A stretch of DNA of 64,000 nt, from contig NC_068559.1 of the NCBI RefSeq assembly GCF_022201045.2, positions 21,893,501 to 21,957,500 on the forward strand, given 5' to 3'. The notes under the pieces are model-generated. The model saw only the letters and a program-made list of their open reading frames with translations. It did not search any database and was not told where the DNA came from. The translations under genes were made by a program, and so were the position numbers. This stretch comes from Citrus sinensis. Its lineage: Eukaryota > Streptophyta > Magnoliopsida > Sapindales > Rutaceae. How positions within the stretch are numbered: the first letter of the stretch is position 1; every line of letters starts with the position of its first letter. Below, piece by piece: positions 54,301 through 64,000 of the stretch.

Positions 54301-57300
54301 CGTTTGTTTGTTTAGTAATTATAAATGATAATAAGTTATAAACGAAACGAATACTATACATTCGTTTATGATTCGTTTAATTAAATTTATTTATCCTTAA
54401 ATATGTATGAAAAACTTTTAAAGTTTGAAGGCTATAATGTAGTAATTATAAATGATAATAAGTTTGTATTTTGTAGGACGTTAAATTTGTGTTCTTTTTA
54501 TATTTTATTTTGCTTCATTTTATTATATTTTTGTAAACAAATTCATATTCAATTTGATTCATTATGGATTCGTTATAGGATAAACGAATAGTAAACTAAT
54601 CTAGATTTGATTTGGTTCATTTATTAGTTCTACTAAACGAATTAAATGAATCAAAAATATTCGTTTAATAAACGAATCGATTCCAAATCTTGAGATTATA
54701 AGTCGTTTAATAAATGAATCGAATCCGAGTCAACACAGTTTTGATCCAATTTGTTACCGATTCAATTCAAATTCGATTCGTTTAATCATTTTGCTGCCCA
54801 AATGAACTGTAAAAGTAAGCCAGAAAGTTGCAAGTGACCAGTGGACTTGTTCAATGAGTAAAGTTTCTGACACGTATTTGCTTTAATGATCATAAAAGGT
54901 TGGTTGTATGATTTATACCTATGAAGACATCTTTTATCCCTGTGATTAATCTCCTAGAGCTATTGTGCATTGTGGAACTAACTTTTCTGAAATTACTAGT
55001 AGAGTTGTTTATGGTAATTGCAAATTGCAAGTATTTTATGTTGATTTATGTGAAACTTTTGTTGATTTTTAGGAGAAACTGAAGGAAAGGGAACGAGAAA
55101 TGCGGAAACGGAAGGAAAGGGAAGAACAAGAAATGGAAAGGGTGCGATTAAAAGTACGCAGAAAGGAAGCAGTTACATCATTTCAAGCTTTACTTGTGGA
55201 AACAATTAAAGACCCTCAGGTATTATAATTGTTAAAGAATCTTTCTATTTGTTAAATTATGTATCTACTATGCTTTTGTGGTCTGTTGCAGTTTCAATGA
55301 TTGCTAAAGTCATTAAAGTATAAAGAGTCAATTCTGTGATTGACTATTTGTCTTGAATGTTTAAAATGCATGTGATTCATGTGGCTCAGATAAACAGTTC
55401 ACTTTCCCACAGAATGCTTTTTAATTTTGAACCTTAAAATATTTAATTGTGGACTTGTCTATATAGTTTGATATTCTCTTTAAATTAGAATAATTCAATG
55501 AACGTTCTCTAAAAGGTCGCCCTCCATGGTTCTGCCATGTATACTTTGGTGCAAGTCATCCTTGAATGCTCTGCAAACAATGGTCATAATTGACAAATGA
55601 ACTTGTTTTGACAAAGTTGTCAGAAATAAAATATTGTTGATTTAAATTGCAGTGATGTGTGAGATTAAGAAAGGAGAAGAGCTAACTGTGCTGATAAACC
55701 TTCTGTGTCATACCTGTTAGTATTAGTTAGAATTCTGTCCCACCTATTGTGCTGATAAATCACTTAATCTTTTTCTTTTGTTGATGTATTTAGGCATCTT
55801 GGACAGAATCAAGGCCTAAACTGGAAAAGGATCCTCAAGGACGTGCAACCAATGCTGACCTAGATTCATCTGATAGAGAGAAACTCTTTCGAGAGCATAT
55901 AAAGACGCTTTATGAGGTAATTCTGCAACCATCTTGTGCCTCTTGCTCACTGCTGAATGGTTAGGTACTATGTGATGTCCTCCTTGTACTTATAATCGGG
56001 TGCTGATTCATTGAGTATTTGTATTGGTTGGCTTGGTGGGATTGTTTTTGATTCAGACTCTAAGCTTGCTACGGACATGTAAGTGATCAGCGATACTGGA
56101 CTGTTTTTTTAACTATGACCGGTTTACTTGAACCATAGCATTTTAATCTTTCCTACATGGGCTTAGCATGAGTTCTGAAGAAGCAAAATGAATCATTCTT
56201 TACCTCTTCTGCTTGTTTGGGTTCGACTGTCAAATACATTGAATGAATTTGATCTGGTAGTGTTCTTAGAAAAAAGATTGTCAATTGAATCAAAGCATGT
56301 AGCAAATGTGGCTTGATGTGTTTGGATCCTTACTTCATGACATGTTTTGAATCCTAAATGCTTACGTCTTTTGACCAAAGAGAAATCACGTCACACTAAT
56401 TTATTGGGTATTAATTTCTTTTCCGGCCATATTCCATACAGATTCAAATTGAGTTGTACTAGACTCCTTAAGATATAGATAGTCAATTTGGAAATTGTAA
56501 CTTGCTCTTAAGTTTTGGGTTTGCTCAAAATAGTTAACTAAACAAGATATCCAAATCAATACTTGTTATTTTGTGATATGACAAGTGAATATTCCTGATA
56601 TACTTATGCGTAGATCTGAAAATGACCAGTTCAGACCATTATTTTTATCTTTTTACATCCATTTGATATTTTATACCTTGGTTGTGGTGGTTATCTTGGG
56701 AAATGGAAGTTTCTGGAATGCTCTATTTTAGTTAAACGTTGCCTATGATATATTGTTTATGATATCTTAAATCCTGCCTACTGTTTAAAAGTGATAGGTA
56801 TGAAATTGTGTTATTAAAGTGCGAGCAAAGTGCAAACCCAAATATGTTTTCGCTTTATGAAAATGAATATAATGCTGAAGAATAATGTATTGTAGTTGAA
56901 ATTCTAATGTCTCGTTTGCTTAAAAGAAAAGGAATGGGAGCTTGGAATACGTACTAAAAGTTTTTTAAAAAGCATGATTTCGTTGGTAGTTTTACTATGT
57001 ATAAACTATATGAATCTCTCTTTGATACATATTTTTGGTTTGGCTTTTTCTTCAGCGATGTGCCCATGACTTCAGAGGTCTGTTAGCTGAAGTCATCACT
57101 GCAGAAGCAGCTGCCCAAGAAACAGAAGATGGAAAAACAGTCCTTAATTCATGGTCAACAGCTAAACGTGTTTTGAAGCCTGAACCCCGGTATAGCAAGA
57201 TGCCCAGAAAAGAAAGGGAGGCTCTATGGCGTCGACATGCTGAAGAGATACAGCGGAAGCATAAGTCATCACTTGATCAAAATGAAGATAATCATAAGGA

Positions 57301-57373
57301 TTCAAAAAGTAGAAGCTCGACTGATGGTGGGAGGCCCCCATCCAGTTCAAGGAGAAACCAGGAGCGGAGATAG
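45326..57373 (+). CDS. PRP40C: WW/FF-domain pre-mRNA-processing factor, PRP40C type
   Basis: Fifteen coding exons: 45326-45613, 45684-45791, 46468-47107, 47221-47384, 47837-47874, 49012-49090, 49426-49887, 50159-50242, 51265-51405, 51539-51645, 52192-52315, 53327-53470, 55073-55219, 55794-55916, 57056-57373. Every join has GT-AG ends and keeps frame, giving 988 residues. Residues 1-345 are Ser/Pro/Gly-rich. WW1 is near 368-398 (two Tyr-rich strands, YYYNAVTG), and WW2 near 418-450 (KYYYNSKMK). FF-type helical repeats fill about 594-930, e.g. [20 protein letters not shown] and [18 protein letters not shown]. The end is basic and Ser/Arg-rich. PRP40 proteins bind the polymerase II tail and early spliceosome. 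The start ATG sits just after a splice acceptor. Short open frames upstream are not in frame with known domains. Confidence 0.9.
48668..48689 (+). repeat. Poly(C) run of 22 bases
   Basis: An unbroken C22 tract lies in the intron between PRP40C coding exons 5 and 6, followed by gccgcgg. It is unusual in such AT-rich intronic sequence. Length may be affected by sequencing error. Confidence 0.9.
50710..50849 (+). repeat. Perfect 70-bp tandem duplication in a PRP40C intron
   Basis: The 70 bases at 50710-50779 are repeated without a mismatch at 50780-50849, inside the intron between coding exons 8 and 9. Perfect identity means it is recent or an assembly artefact. It ends in ctgtatcag, so each copy carries an AG that could act as an acceptor, though no coding exon follows. 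Confidence 0.95.
54147..54799. mobile_element. hAT-like non-autonomous element in a PRP40C intron
   Basis: The left end gggtggcaatttgggtc and the complement of the right end gggcagcaaaatgatt form short hAT-like inverted repeats. The interior is rich in cgaatcgaattc-type words in both directions and has no coding capacity. It lies in the intron between coding exons 12 and 13. No clean target-site duplication was found, so it is old or its ends are slightly off. Confidence 0.55.
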
Positions 57374-58715
57374 CTTTCCTTTTTGCACGAGGAACTAGGT
57401 TCTTGTAGAGTTTACTGATTTTTAGGTTATTCATTTTTGTCTAGTGGTGCAGCATCTCATTTACATTTTGATTGTTGTATTATAGTAAATTTCCCCTTGT
57501 CATGTATTCTTAGGATTCGGATGATACGGTTCATCGTGCCCTTTACAATAGCCATATATCATCAGTTAGTCGTTGACAAGGAGCATTAATAATATTTTAC
57601 TTCTGTCCCCCCTTTTTTTTCCCCCCTAATCATGGAAGATTGACATTGTCTCCACCCAGTATTAAACTTATAGCTTTTATCTAGTGTCTGCAATAGTATA
57701 CCGATTAGTATAATTACGCTGGACTAACCAAGCATGGCATTGTGTATTAGTGGCACAGACGCTCAGTGATTGCTTGTTAGGGCAGCGAAGCAATGAACAA
57801 GAAGATAAAGAAAGGTGAATTTGTTTTCTTCTACGGTAATTTGCTAGTCCATTTTTTGACCAAATAAATTTTAATAAAATAAGGAGTTCAGAGTTATTTC
57901 TGAGTAGATAGCATTTTTTTTTTAACGAGTGTGGTGTAAGATAAAGATAATTAATTTAAAAGGTTTGAATGAGGATTTTTTTAAAAAAATTTTTAAGTAC
58001 GTATAGAATAGAAGTCAATCTATTTATTTTGTTTTCATAGATGAGTGTATGATTTTGAGTATTCTTTAGGGTACAAATAATTCCCCCTGAAATGTGATTG
58101 CAATGATGAAAATGGAACTTTTGCTTATCAATTAGTCAACAGGATAATACTAGAAGTCAACGGAGGTTAATATTTGTGGATATCATTATTTGAAACTCTT
58201 CACGAATTAGGGCCATCTAAATGCAGTTGTAGTTATTTACAAAAGTGGTTTAGTTAGGAATTTATTTTGTTTCTTTGTTTTTAGTTCAGGTTTGTTCGTG
58301 AACTAGCGAAAAAAAAACAAGTGTTGGAGAACCAGAAAAGCAATTCAACAATATTTCAGTTCCGTTCAAAAGTGATCATGAAGTTTTAAGGTCGGGATTG
58401 TCATAAACAATTAATTGACATCATATTTGCAAACTGTTTCCAACTCCGAACTATCTGCCAAAGAAAATGACAATGGTTTGAAGAACTCTCCAATACTTTG
58501 AAAAAATGGAACATGGAGCGGCTTGCAGAGTTATTTACATTATGGTTCATTCTCGGTACAAACAAAAAAAGAATTACCCACCTTCGTACCAAACAATATG
58601 GAGAAAGAAACTAGGGCAAAATGTCTGCAGTGGCAATATCAGAAGCTGATGAGGATGATGAAAAATAAAAGACTCATCTTTCTGTGCACAAAGTAATTAT
58701 AAAAAGAATAAACTC
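57374..58715. other. Shared 3' region between convergent PRP40C and AP5B1 genes
   Basis: The first about 200-250 bases are probably the PRP40C 3' untranslated region, and the last 100-300 that of AP5B1. The middle is AT-rich, and no gene or mobile element was recognised. Confidence 0.35.
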
Positions 58716-61700
58716 CTATGCAAAAAATAATGCTTCCAAATAATCGTCAACATATGCTAAGCAAGGCCAGTGATCAGTTCTAATTCGAACTAAAGTTGAA
58801 ATGTCGCATACTTCCATCCGGAAAAGGAGATGATACCTTGGTGGAAGAAATATCAATACAAGAAAGCAACCCATATTTCTTTTACTGATTTTGACTGGAA
58901 TTTCTCCCTCGTCCTCATTGCCAATATATGTGAGATGCAGAGGACCCTGCTCAACATCAGTAACTGACGTACTGCAATCAAGAAAAGAATCCGAACCTAC
59001 ATCTTTCCAAATGACGTCCCTAATTATTCCACCATCCTTTACAATGTCAACAAGTTGTTCACCAATCACACTTACAACAAAGTGCGCTAGGTAGCGTTCT
59101 GTTGCCCTGATAACAGAGGTTGCTGGAACTTCAAGCAACTTGACTGACTGAATTCCTTTGATTGCCGCTACTCCTTTGCCTCCTTTCAAGGAAAATATTT
59201 CCCGTCCTGTATTCGAGGAGGTGCCACATGCCTCCCAAAGAGCACTGAAAAGATCTGAGTAATAACCAGGTATTTCATCTTCTGTAATATCGGGTGGTGC
59301 AATAGCCTTGAGAAACATGTCTTCTATGCCTACTGTGATACTATGAAGTTGACCATATATGATTTGACCATTTTCTGCATTTGTTTCAATGAAAACATCA
59401 ACAAGACCTGGTGTTGGTTCCCGAGGTTCCAAATCAATTGTTACAAGAGCTCGAAAGCTTTCCTTATCTCTAGAACCATTTTCTACAGGAATTACACTTA
59501 CTGCAAGTGTTTGATCGGAAAAGGAACCCTTTCTTGCAGGTTCACCTAGAAGAAAAGGTATGCGACATGAAGGAATAGATCCATATGGCGCTGAGGATGA
59601 AAATTTGAGCACAGTCGCATATATGGCTGGAAGGGCATCTACACCATCTATTCCGCTCATAGTGGAATCACCTCCCCATAAGCGGTTGAAAGGCTCAGAT
59701 TCAAACCTCAAACTACACAATATACTAACTTTAAGCCCTGCCATATGTCTGAAGTCAGGAATACAAGAAAAATGCCTCCTTAATAATCCTAATATCTCTG
59801 AAATCTTTGAATCCATTACCTGTAAAGGTTCAAGTGGTTGATCAATTGTTTCTCTTTGAGACATTATTTGATGGTCAATACTGCCATCATGTTCCCTCTC
59901 ATCAACTGGTGGTTCAGTGTCCCTGATGCTGTCTAGAAAACCAGATTTATTATCTGTGGTTGATAAAGACAAGGACCAAAATTGTTTGACAAGTAGCGGT
60001 ACTGCCCGCTCAAGGTGGACATAGGATGAAATGTTCTTGAACTTCTTGATATCTTGATAGTGTCGAGGAGACTGAACATTAAAAAATGAAGTGGAATGCT
60101 GAGATGGTGGAACACCAAGCAGTTGCTCCCCAAGATTCAGTATGTCTCTGAGCTTCCCTCCTGGTACACAAATTAGCAGTCGCAAGTAGATCCTGCAGGA
60201 TTTCATAATCAATGACAAGAAGCCAATTTTGTGAGATATGGTTAAAATACTCTCTGTTTACATATCCATATTCAGTGTGCCAATTTTATTATTTTAAAAT
60301 AAGAGAGTGCTACTGAACGGCAACCACTGGCAAATGTCAATGAGATTACATTAAAATGATATGGAAAAAAAGGGATAAACATTCTCTTTACCATACCTTG
60401 CACAGTCACGGATCTCTAAATCAGGGAAATAAAGGCAGGTGAATGCAAGCAGCCGAGACAGTCCAATGAATAATCTAGAACTGCGGTGGTACTTCAGCAT
60501 AGTTCGGCAATTACCAAGCACTCTGCTTCCCTGAGACCAAGATTTGAGACCAGTATTGGGGCCATGTTTCTGAACAAGAAAAGCCATAAACTTGGTAAGC
60601 AGCTCTAGCAATCCATGGGGAGGTATTGTATCATTTTCAGCAATTCTGTCAAAGATTGCGAAGTACGAAACTAATCTATAATCTATGGTGACTCTTGGAA
60701 GCAAATGCTCATCAATCTTTTGAAGCAAACGCTCTCCCAACCAACGATGCTTTTGACAACTTAACAACCGATCAATAAAGACAACAATGACTGGGACTAA
60801 TCTCTGAAACTCCAATGTCAGGTCCACTAGCATCTCCTGAACAATTAAAGTTATATACATAAAAAAAAATTAGTGAACAGCAGCTAATAGCTCTTAAAAT
60901 TAGTTTTTTAAGAGCTACAGACCAAGCAAAGACTTGAACTTTGGCTATCAAAACCATTCTAAATTGTTTGAAATCTCTAGTAGAGCTATCTTTACATGTG
61001 CTAGAAGGGAATTATACAATCAAATCTCTCTTCAAAATTGAAATTCCAACTCCAATTTGAGGAAGATGGACCCACGACCATTTATAGAATTTATAATCAT
61101 TATTTAATGAAAATGGTTTAGAAAACGTGAAAACGTGAAAACAAGAATTTCTTCAGTATTATTCCACAAGACAGCGAACATATATACAGTCTGATGCTCT
61201 AAAAATATCTATATCTCTATCCAAAATACAAATTGCCAATCTTCATGAACAAAATGATGAAAAAAAAAATGGAAAATATATACATACCTGTAAAGCATGG
61301 AAGATCACAGTCTCCATGAGAATTCGTGTGGTGGAAGGATCAACGTCAAAATGAGATGATGCACCAATCAAAAACTTATGAAATGTACGGAAAGCCACTG
61401 CAGTTTCAGTGCTTGAGGGAGGCAACCACTTAAAAGCTGAAACAGATACAAGACTGTCTTCAAAAAGCTTAACCACAGACTTTCCATCCCCAACTTCCCC
61501 AATTGAATCGCCCCCTTTTTTCAACATATCAAGAAAAATGGTGCAAAACGCAAGCAAATCAAGCTTCAAGGCTTTCAAAGCAAGTGGGTCAAAGACACTA
61601 AGATAAAACCTCAAACCCAACTCAAGAATAGAATTCTTCTTTGCAACTTCTTTACTCGACATTAATTTATTCAATAAGCCTAACACCCAATGCACAGCAA

Positions 61701-62742
61701 GCAAACGAAAAACCAAATGATGTTGTGTTTCCTTTGAAATCAACATAAGTCTTTGAACAATCTCACACTCTTGCCCGTCAAATGAATCAAAAAGGTGCAA
61801 ATACATCATCAAAACAGCATGACACAACACAGGATCATATGAATAAATCATCCCAAAAAACTGAACCTTCAACATAGATGGTTGCAACTCCAAAGCCACA
61901 GCCACTGGCAATACCAATCTCAAAAACTCCAACATACCACAAGGAGTCAAGACTTGCGTCCACTCCAACAAAAAAGCCATAGCTCGCCTCAACTCCTTAA
62001 AATTCAACCCCACCAAATTCGAACCCAAAGCCAACTGGGGCACATTAAACGGAACCAAAGGCACAGAAGTATTCAAAACAGAAACATTCAACTTCCTATC
62101 AACAATATTATAAATAACATTCGTAAGCAACAGTATATAAGACTGAGAAGCATGAGTCCTCTCGCTTTGACACAAAGTCCACAAGTGACCAGCAATATCA
62201 GAAAGCAAGCCGGGGCAATAAACTTCAAACTGTCGCAAGCACTCACAAGCTACAGCCCTAGTGTGTCTATCTAATCCGTGATTCGGCCGATTAATAATAG
62301 TTAATAACAATTCAACGACATTTTCCAAATACCTAACTTCAAATTCTTTTAACACATCAACTGATATCAAAATCGAAGTTGTTGAGATCAAGAACTGGTC
62401 TTTTAAGGCGTAAGTAATGTGGAAATTATCGACGGGAGATTGGACCACGAAACGCAGCGTTTCGATGAGGCGATCGAGGGATTTTGGATTGGTGAAAAGA
62501 GTGAGGGAGAATTCTTCGAGGAAAATGATGAGAGCGAGCCTCAAAGGGAAGTCCTTTTTCAGAAGGGAGGTGAGGGCAAGGTCTACGAGGGAAGGGGTTG
62601 GGTACTCGGAGGCCCATCTTTGGAGCCGTGCACCGCCGTGCTGGAAATCGCCAATCAGACTCTCCCAGTCTTGCCATGTGAGTGGCTTTGACGCTGCCGA
62701 TGATGATGAAGATGATGATGTTGATGAAGCTCTGTCCGTCAT
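58716..62742 (-). CDS. AP5B1: AP-5 complex subunit beta-1-like protein
   Basis: Three exons on the minus strand are 61288-62742, 60397-60836 and 58716-60192. All have GT-AG sites and keep frame, giving 1123 residues. AP-5 is an adaptor complex acting with SPG11/SPG15 at late endosomes and lysosomes; its beta subunit is a long helical, HEAT-like protein. The N terminus is a Ser-run leader followed by LTWQDWESLIGDFQHGG, then leucine-rich helices throughout exons 1 and 2 (e.g. RLLAVHWVLGLL). The C-terminal exon is more beta-rich (LRFESEPFNRLWGGD..., ending HWPCLAYVDDYLEALFF), like an appendage region. Arabidopsis At3g19870 is the recalled match. It lies near PRP40C (At3g19840) there too, supporting both calls. 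Confidence 0.82.
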
Positions 62743-63685
62743 CGTGACCGGTTAAAAAAAGAAACTAGATTCTGAAATTCGACATGGATTTTGATTTGAT
62801 TGAATTGTGTGGGAAATGAACCTGTCACTACCGCTACTGCTGCCTCCTCCACTAATTACCGCTTCTTGCAGATTTATCGATATTTACAATTAACTACACA
62901 ATAATTAAATATAAATTCAAATGAACCAGAATATTTTTCAAATCGATCAACTAAACCCCTCAATACTTTGACAGTTTATGGTTCATGATCTCAAAATATC
63001 TCACATTGGACCCTTGATTAATGTTGACTTAATTGAAGGGATAATAATCTTAAATAAGATTTCAAACCTCTTTCATTAGTCAATTCTATCATTTTTCATA
63101 TTTTTTTTGTTGTTTATATGATGTGTTAATCTTTCAAACTAGAACTTAAAATTAGCTTTGTAGTTTATTTTGTTATTGATGGGAAATTAAGAATGATTAA
63201 AAAATGAACTAATTTATTTAATTGATTAGGTTTCCTTGAATTTTAAATAACATTAGGAACTTAGTTGTAAATCACATTTATCAAATTTTGAACTATTATG
63301 AATTTATGTATGAAGTATCCCTTTAATATATAACATTATTATAAATAAAGAGAATTTTAAAGATACATAGAAGGGTTAAATTAAGAGAATAAATAAATAA
63401 TATGTTTTGATCACATAAAATAGTAGTCTATTTATAATAAAGCATCCACCGTGTATTTGATTTGTACTAGTAATTTGTGCTGTAAATTACGCAATACACT
63501 GCCGAAGAGAAGACGCACTCAATGCATCACAAAAGAAGAATATAACACAAAATAAATAAACAATTGAAAATTTTTCTTGTCTTGGTACAAGTTTGTCTCG
63601 TCTTGTCTGTATGACAAGTTTCTTCTCTGCAGAATTTAAATTTTCTAGTTAATTTACTTGCCTTTCTCTTTATTCGTCAGTGGCG
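62743..63685. other. AP5B1 promoter and AT-rich spacer
   Basis: The first about 150 bases are probably the AP5B1 5' leader and promoter. The remainder is AT-rich with no recognised gene until the DUF4283-like reading frame. Confidence 0.3.
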
Positions 63686-64000
63686 ATGTCTGAAGGAAAC
63701 CCGGAGATCGAGATTAATAATGGTTATGCTCATATCAGTTTGGCTGAGGAGGAGGACGGGGGGCTCATTGTTGAAGGAGACGCTGGCAACGAGGGTGGTC
63801 CAGCGAGCATTGATTTTCGGTTCTGTCTGGTGGGGCAAATTTCTTACGGATAAAGTTATTAACTTCCCTGCCATGAAGAATACAATGGCTTCGATATGGA
63901 GGCCAGGGAAGGGAGTCTGCATTAAGGATTTATCCCCCTCACTTTTTCTATTTCAATTCTTCCATGAAGTGGATGTGAAAAGGGTTCTCGACTCAGGACC
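63686..64000 (+). pseudogene. DUF4283-like reading frame (retroelement ORF1 type), frameshifted, cut by window end
   Basis: The ATG at 63686 opens MSEGNPEIEINNGYAHISL and continues to FRFCLVGQ, then stops at 63851-63853. In the next frame the sequence reads on as FLTDKVINFPAMKNTMAS, IWRPGKGVCIKDL and FQFFHEVDVKRVLDSGP to the window end. That is the DUF4283 pattern found before a CCHC zinc knuckle in plant LINE-type ORFs and their gene-like relatives. One surplus G in the run at 63831-63834 would explain the break. Whether it is a dead element or a sequencing error is open. Confidence 0.65.

Overview
The window is nuclear DNA from a flowering plant. It has spliced genes with GT-AG introns, long AT-rich intergenic stretches, and plant-type SINEs, MITEs, hAT and Mutator-like elements and a solo LTR. 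It carries plant-specific families: NB-ARC/LRR immune receptors, a DUF4220/DUF594 membrane protein, a CCD4 carotenoid cleavage dioxygenase and a PPR protein. Protein style and repeat content suggest a eudicot, probably a rosid such as Citrus, but the species cannot be proved from the sequence alone.

Region 1 (1-19 kb) is a small immune-type cluster. It holds an NB-ARC-only protein on the minus strand (1022-2341), an intronless DUF4220/DUF594 membrane protein on the plus strand (6839-9334), and a large NB-ARC/LRR protein on the plus strand (14850-18791). From memory, Arabidopsis has the same three families side by side on chromosome 5 (around At5g45440-At5g45540), with related genes near CCD4 on chromosome 4 (At4g19050/At4g19060 near At4g19170). 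The grouping may therefore be an old, conserved module. Both NB-ARC genes carry internal tandem duplications that start from a nucleotide-binding motif: RNBS-C in the small one, the Walker A P-loop in the large one. The large one also has three 55-residue repeats inserted in its LRR region.

Region 2 (19-34 kb) is dominated by repeats. It contains a degenerate Mutator-like element with an Ulp1-type protease remnant and arrays of a palindromic motif (about 20.7-24.3 kb). A tandem duplication follows, whose upstream copy ends in the last codons of CCD4; the downstream copy is interrupted by a hAT element and a MITE with clean target-site duplications. The intact CCD4 gene (30180-31991, minus) has a 795-bp solo LTR starting about 460 bp upstream of its start codon.

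Region 3 (34-64 kb) is mostly housekeeping. It holds an At1g31790-like PPR gene, a four-exon JmjC oxygenase (JMJD7/JMJ32 type), a fifteen-coding-exon WW/FF-domain splicing factor (PRP40C type) and a three-exon AP-5 complex beta subunit convergent with it. The window ends inside a frameshifted DUF4283 reading frame, probably from a LINE or another retroelement. Exon joins for the JmjC, PRP40C and AP5B1 genes were worked out by hand; every join keeps frame and uses GT-AG sites.
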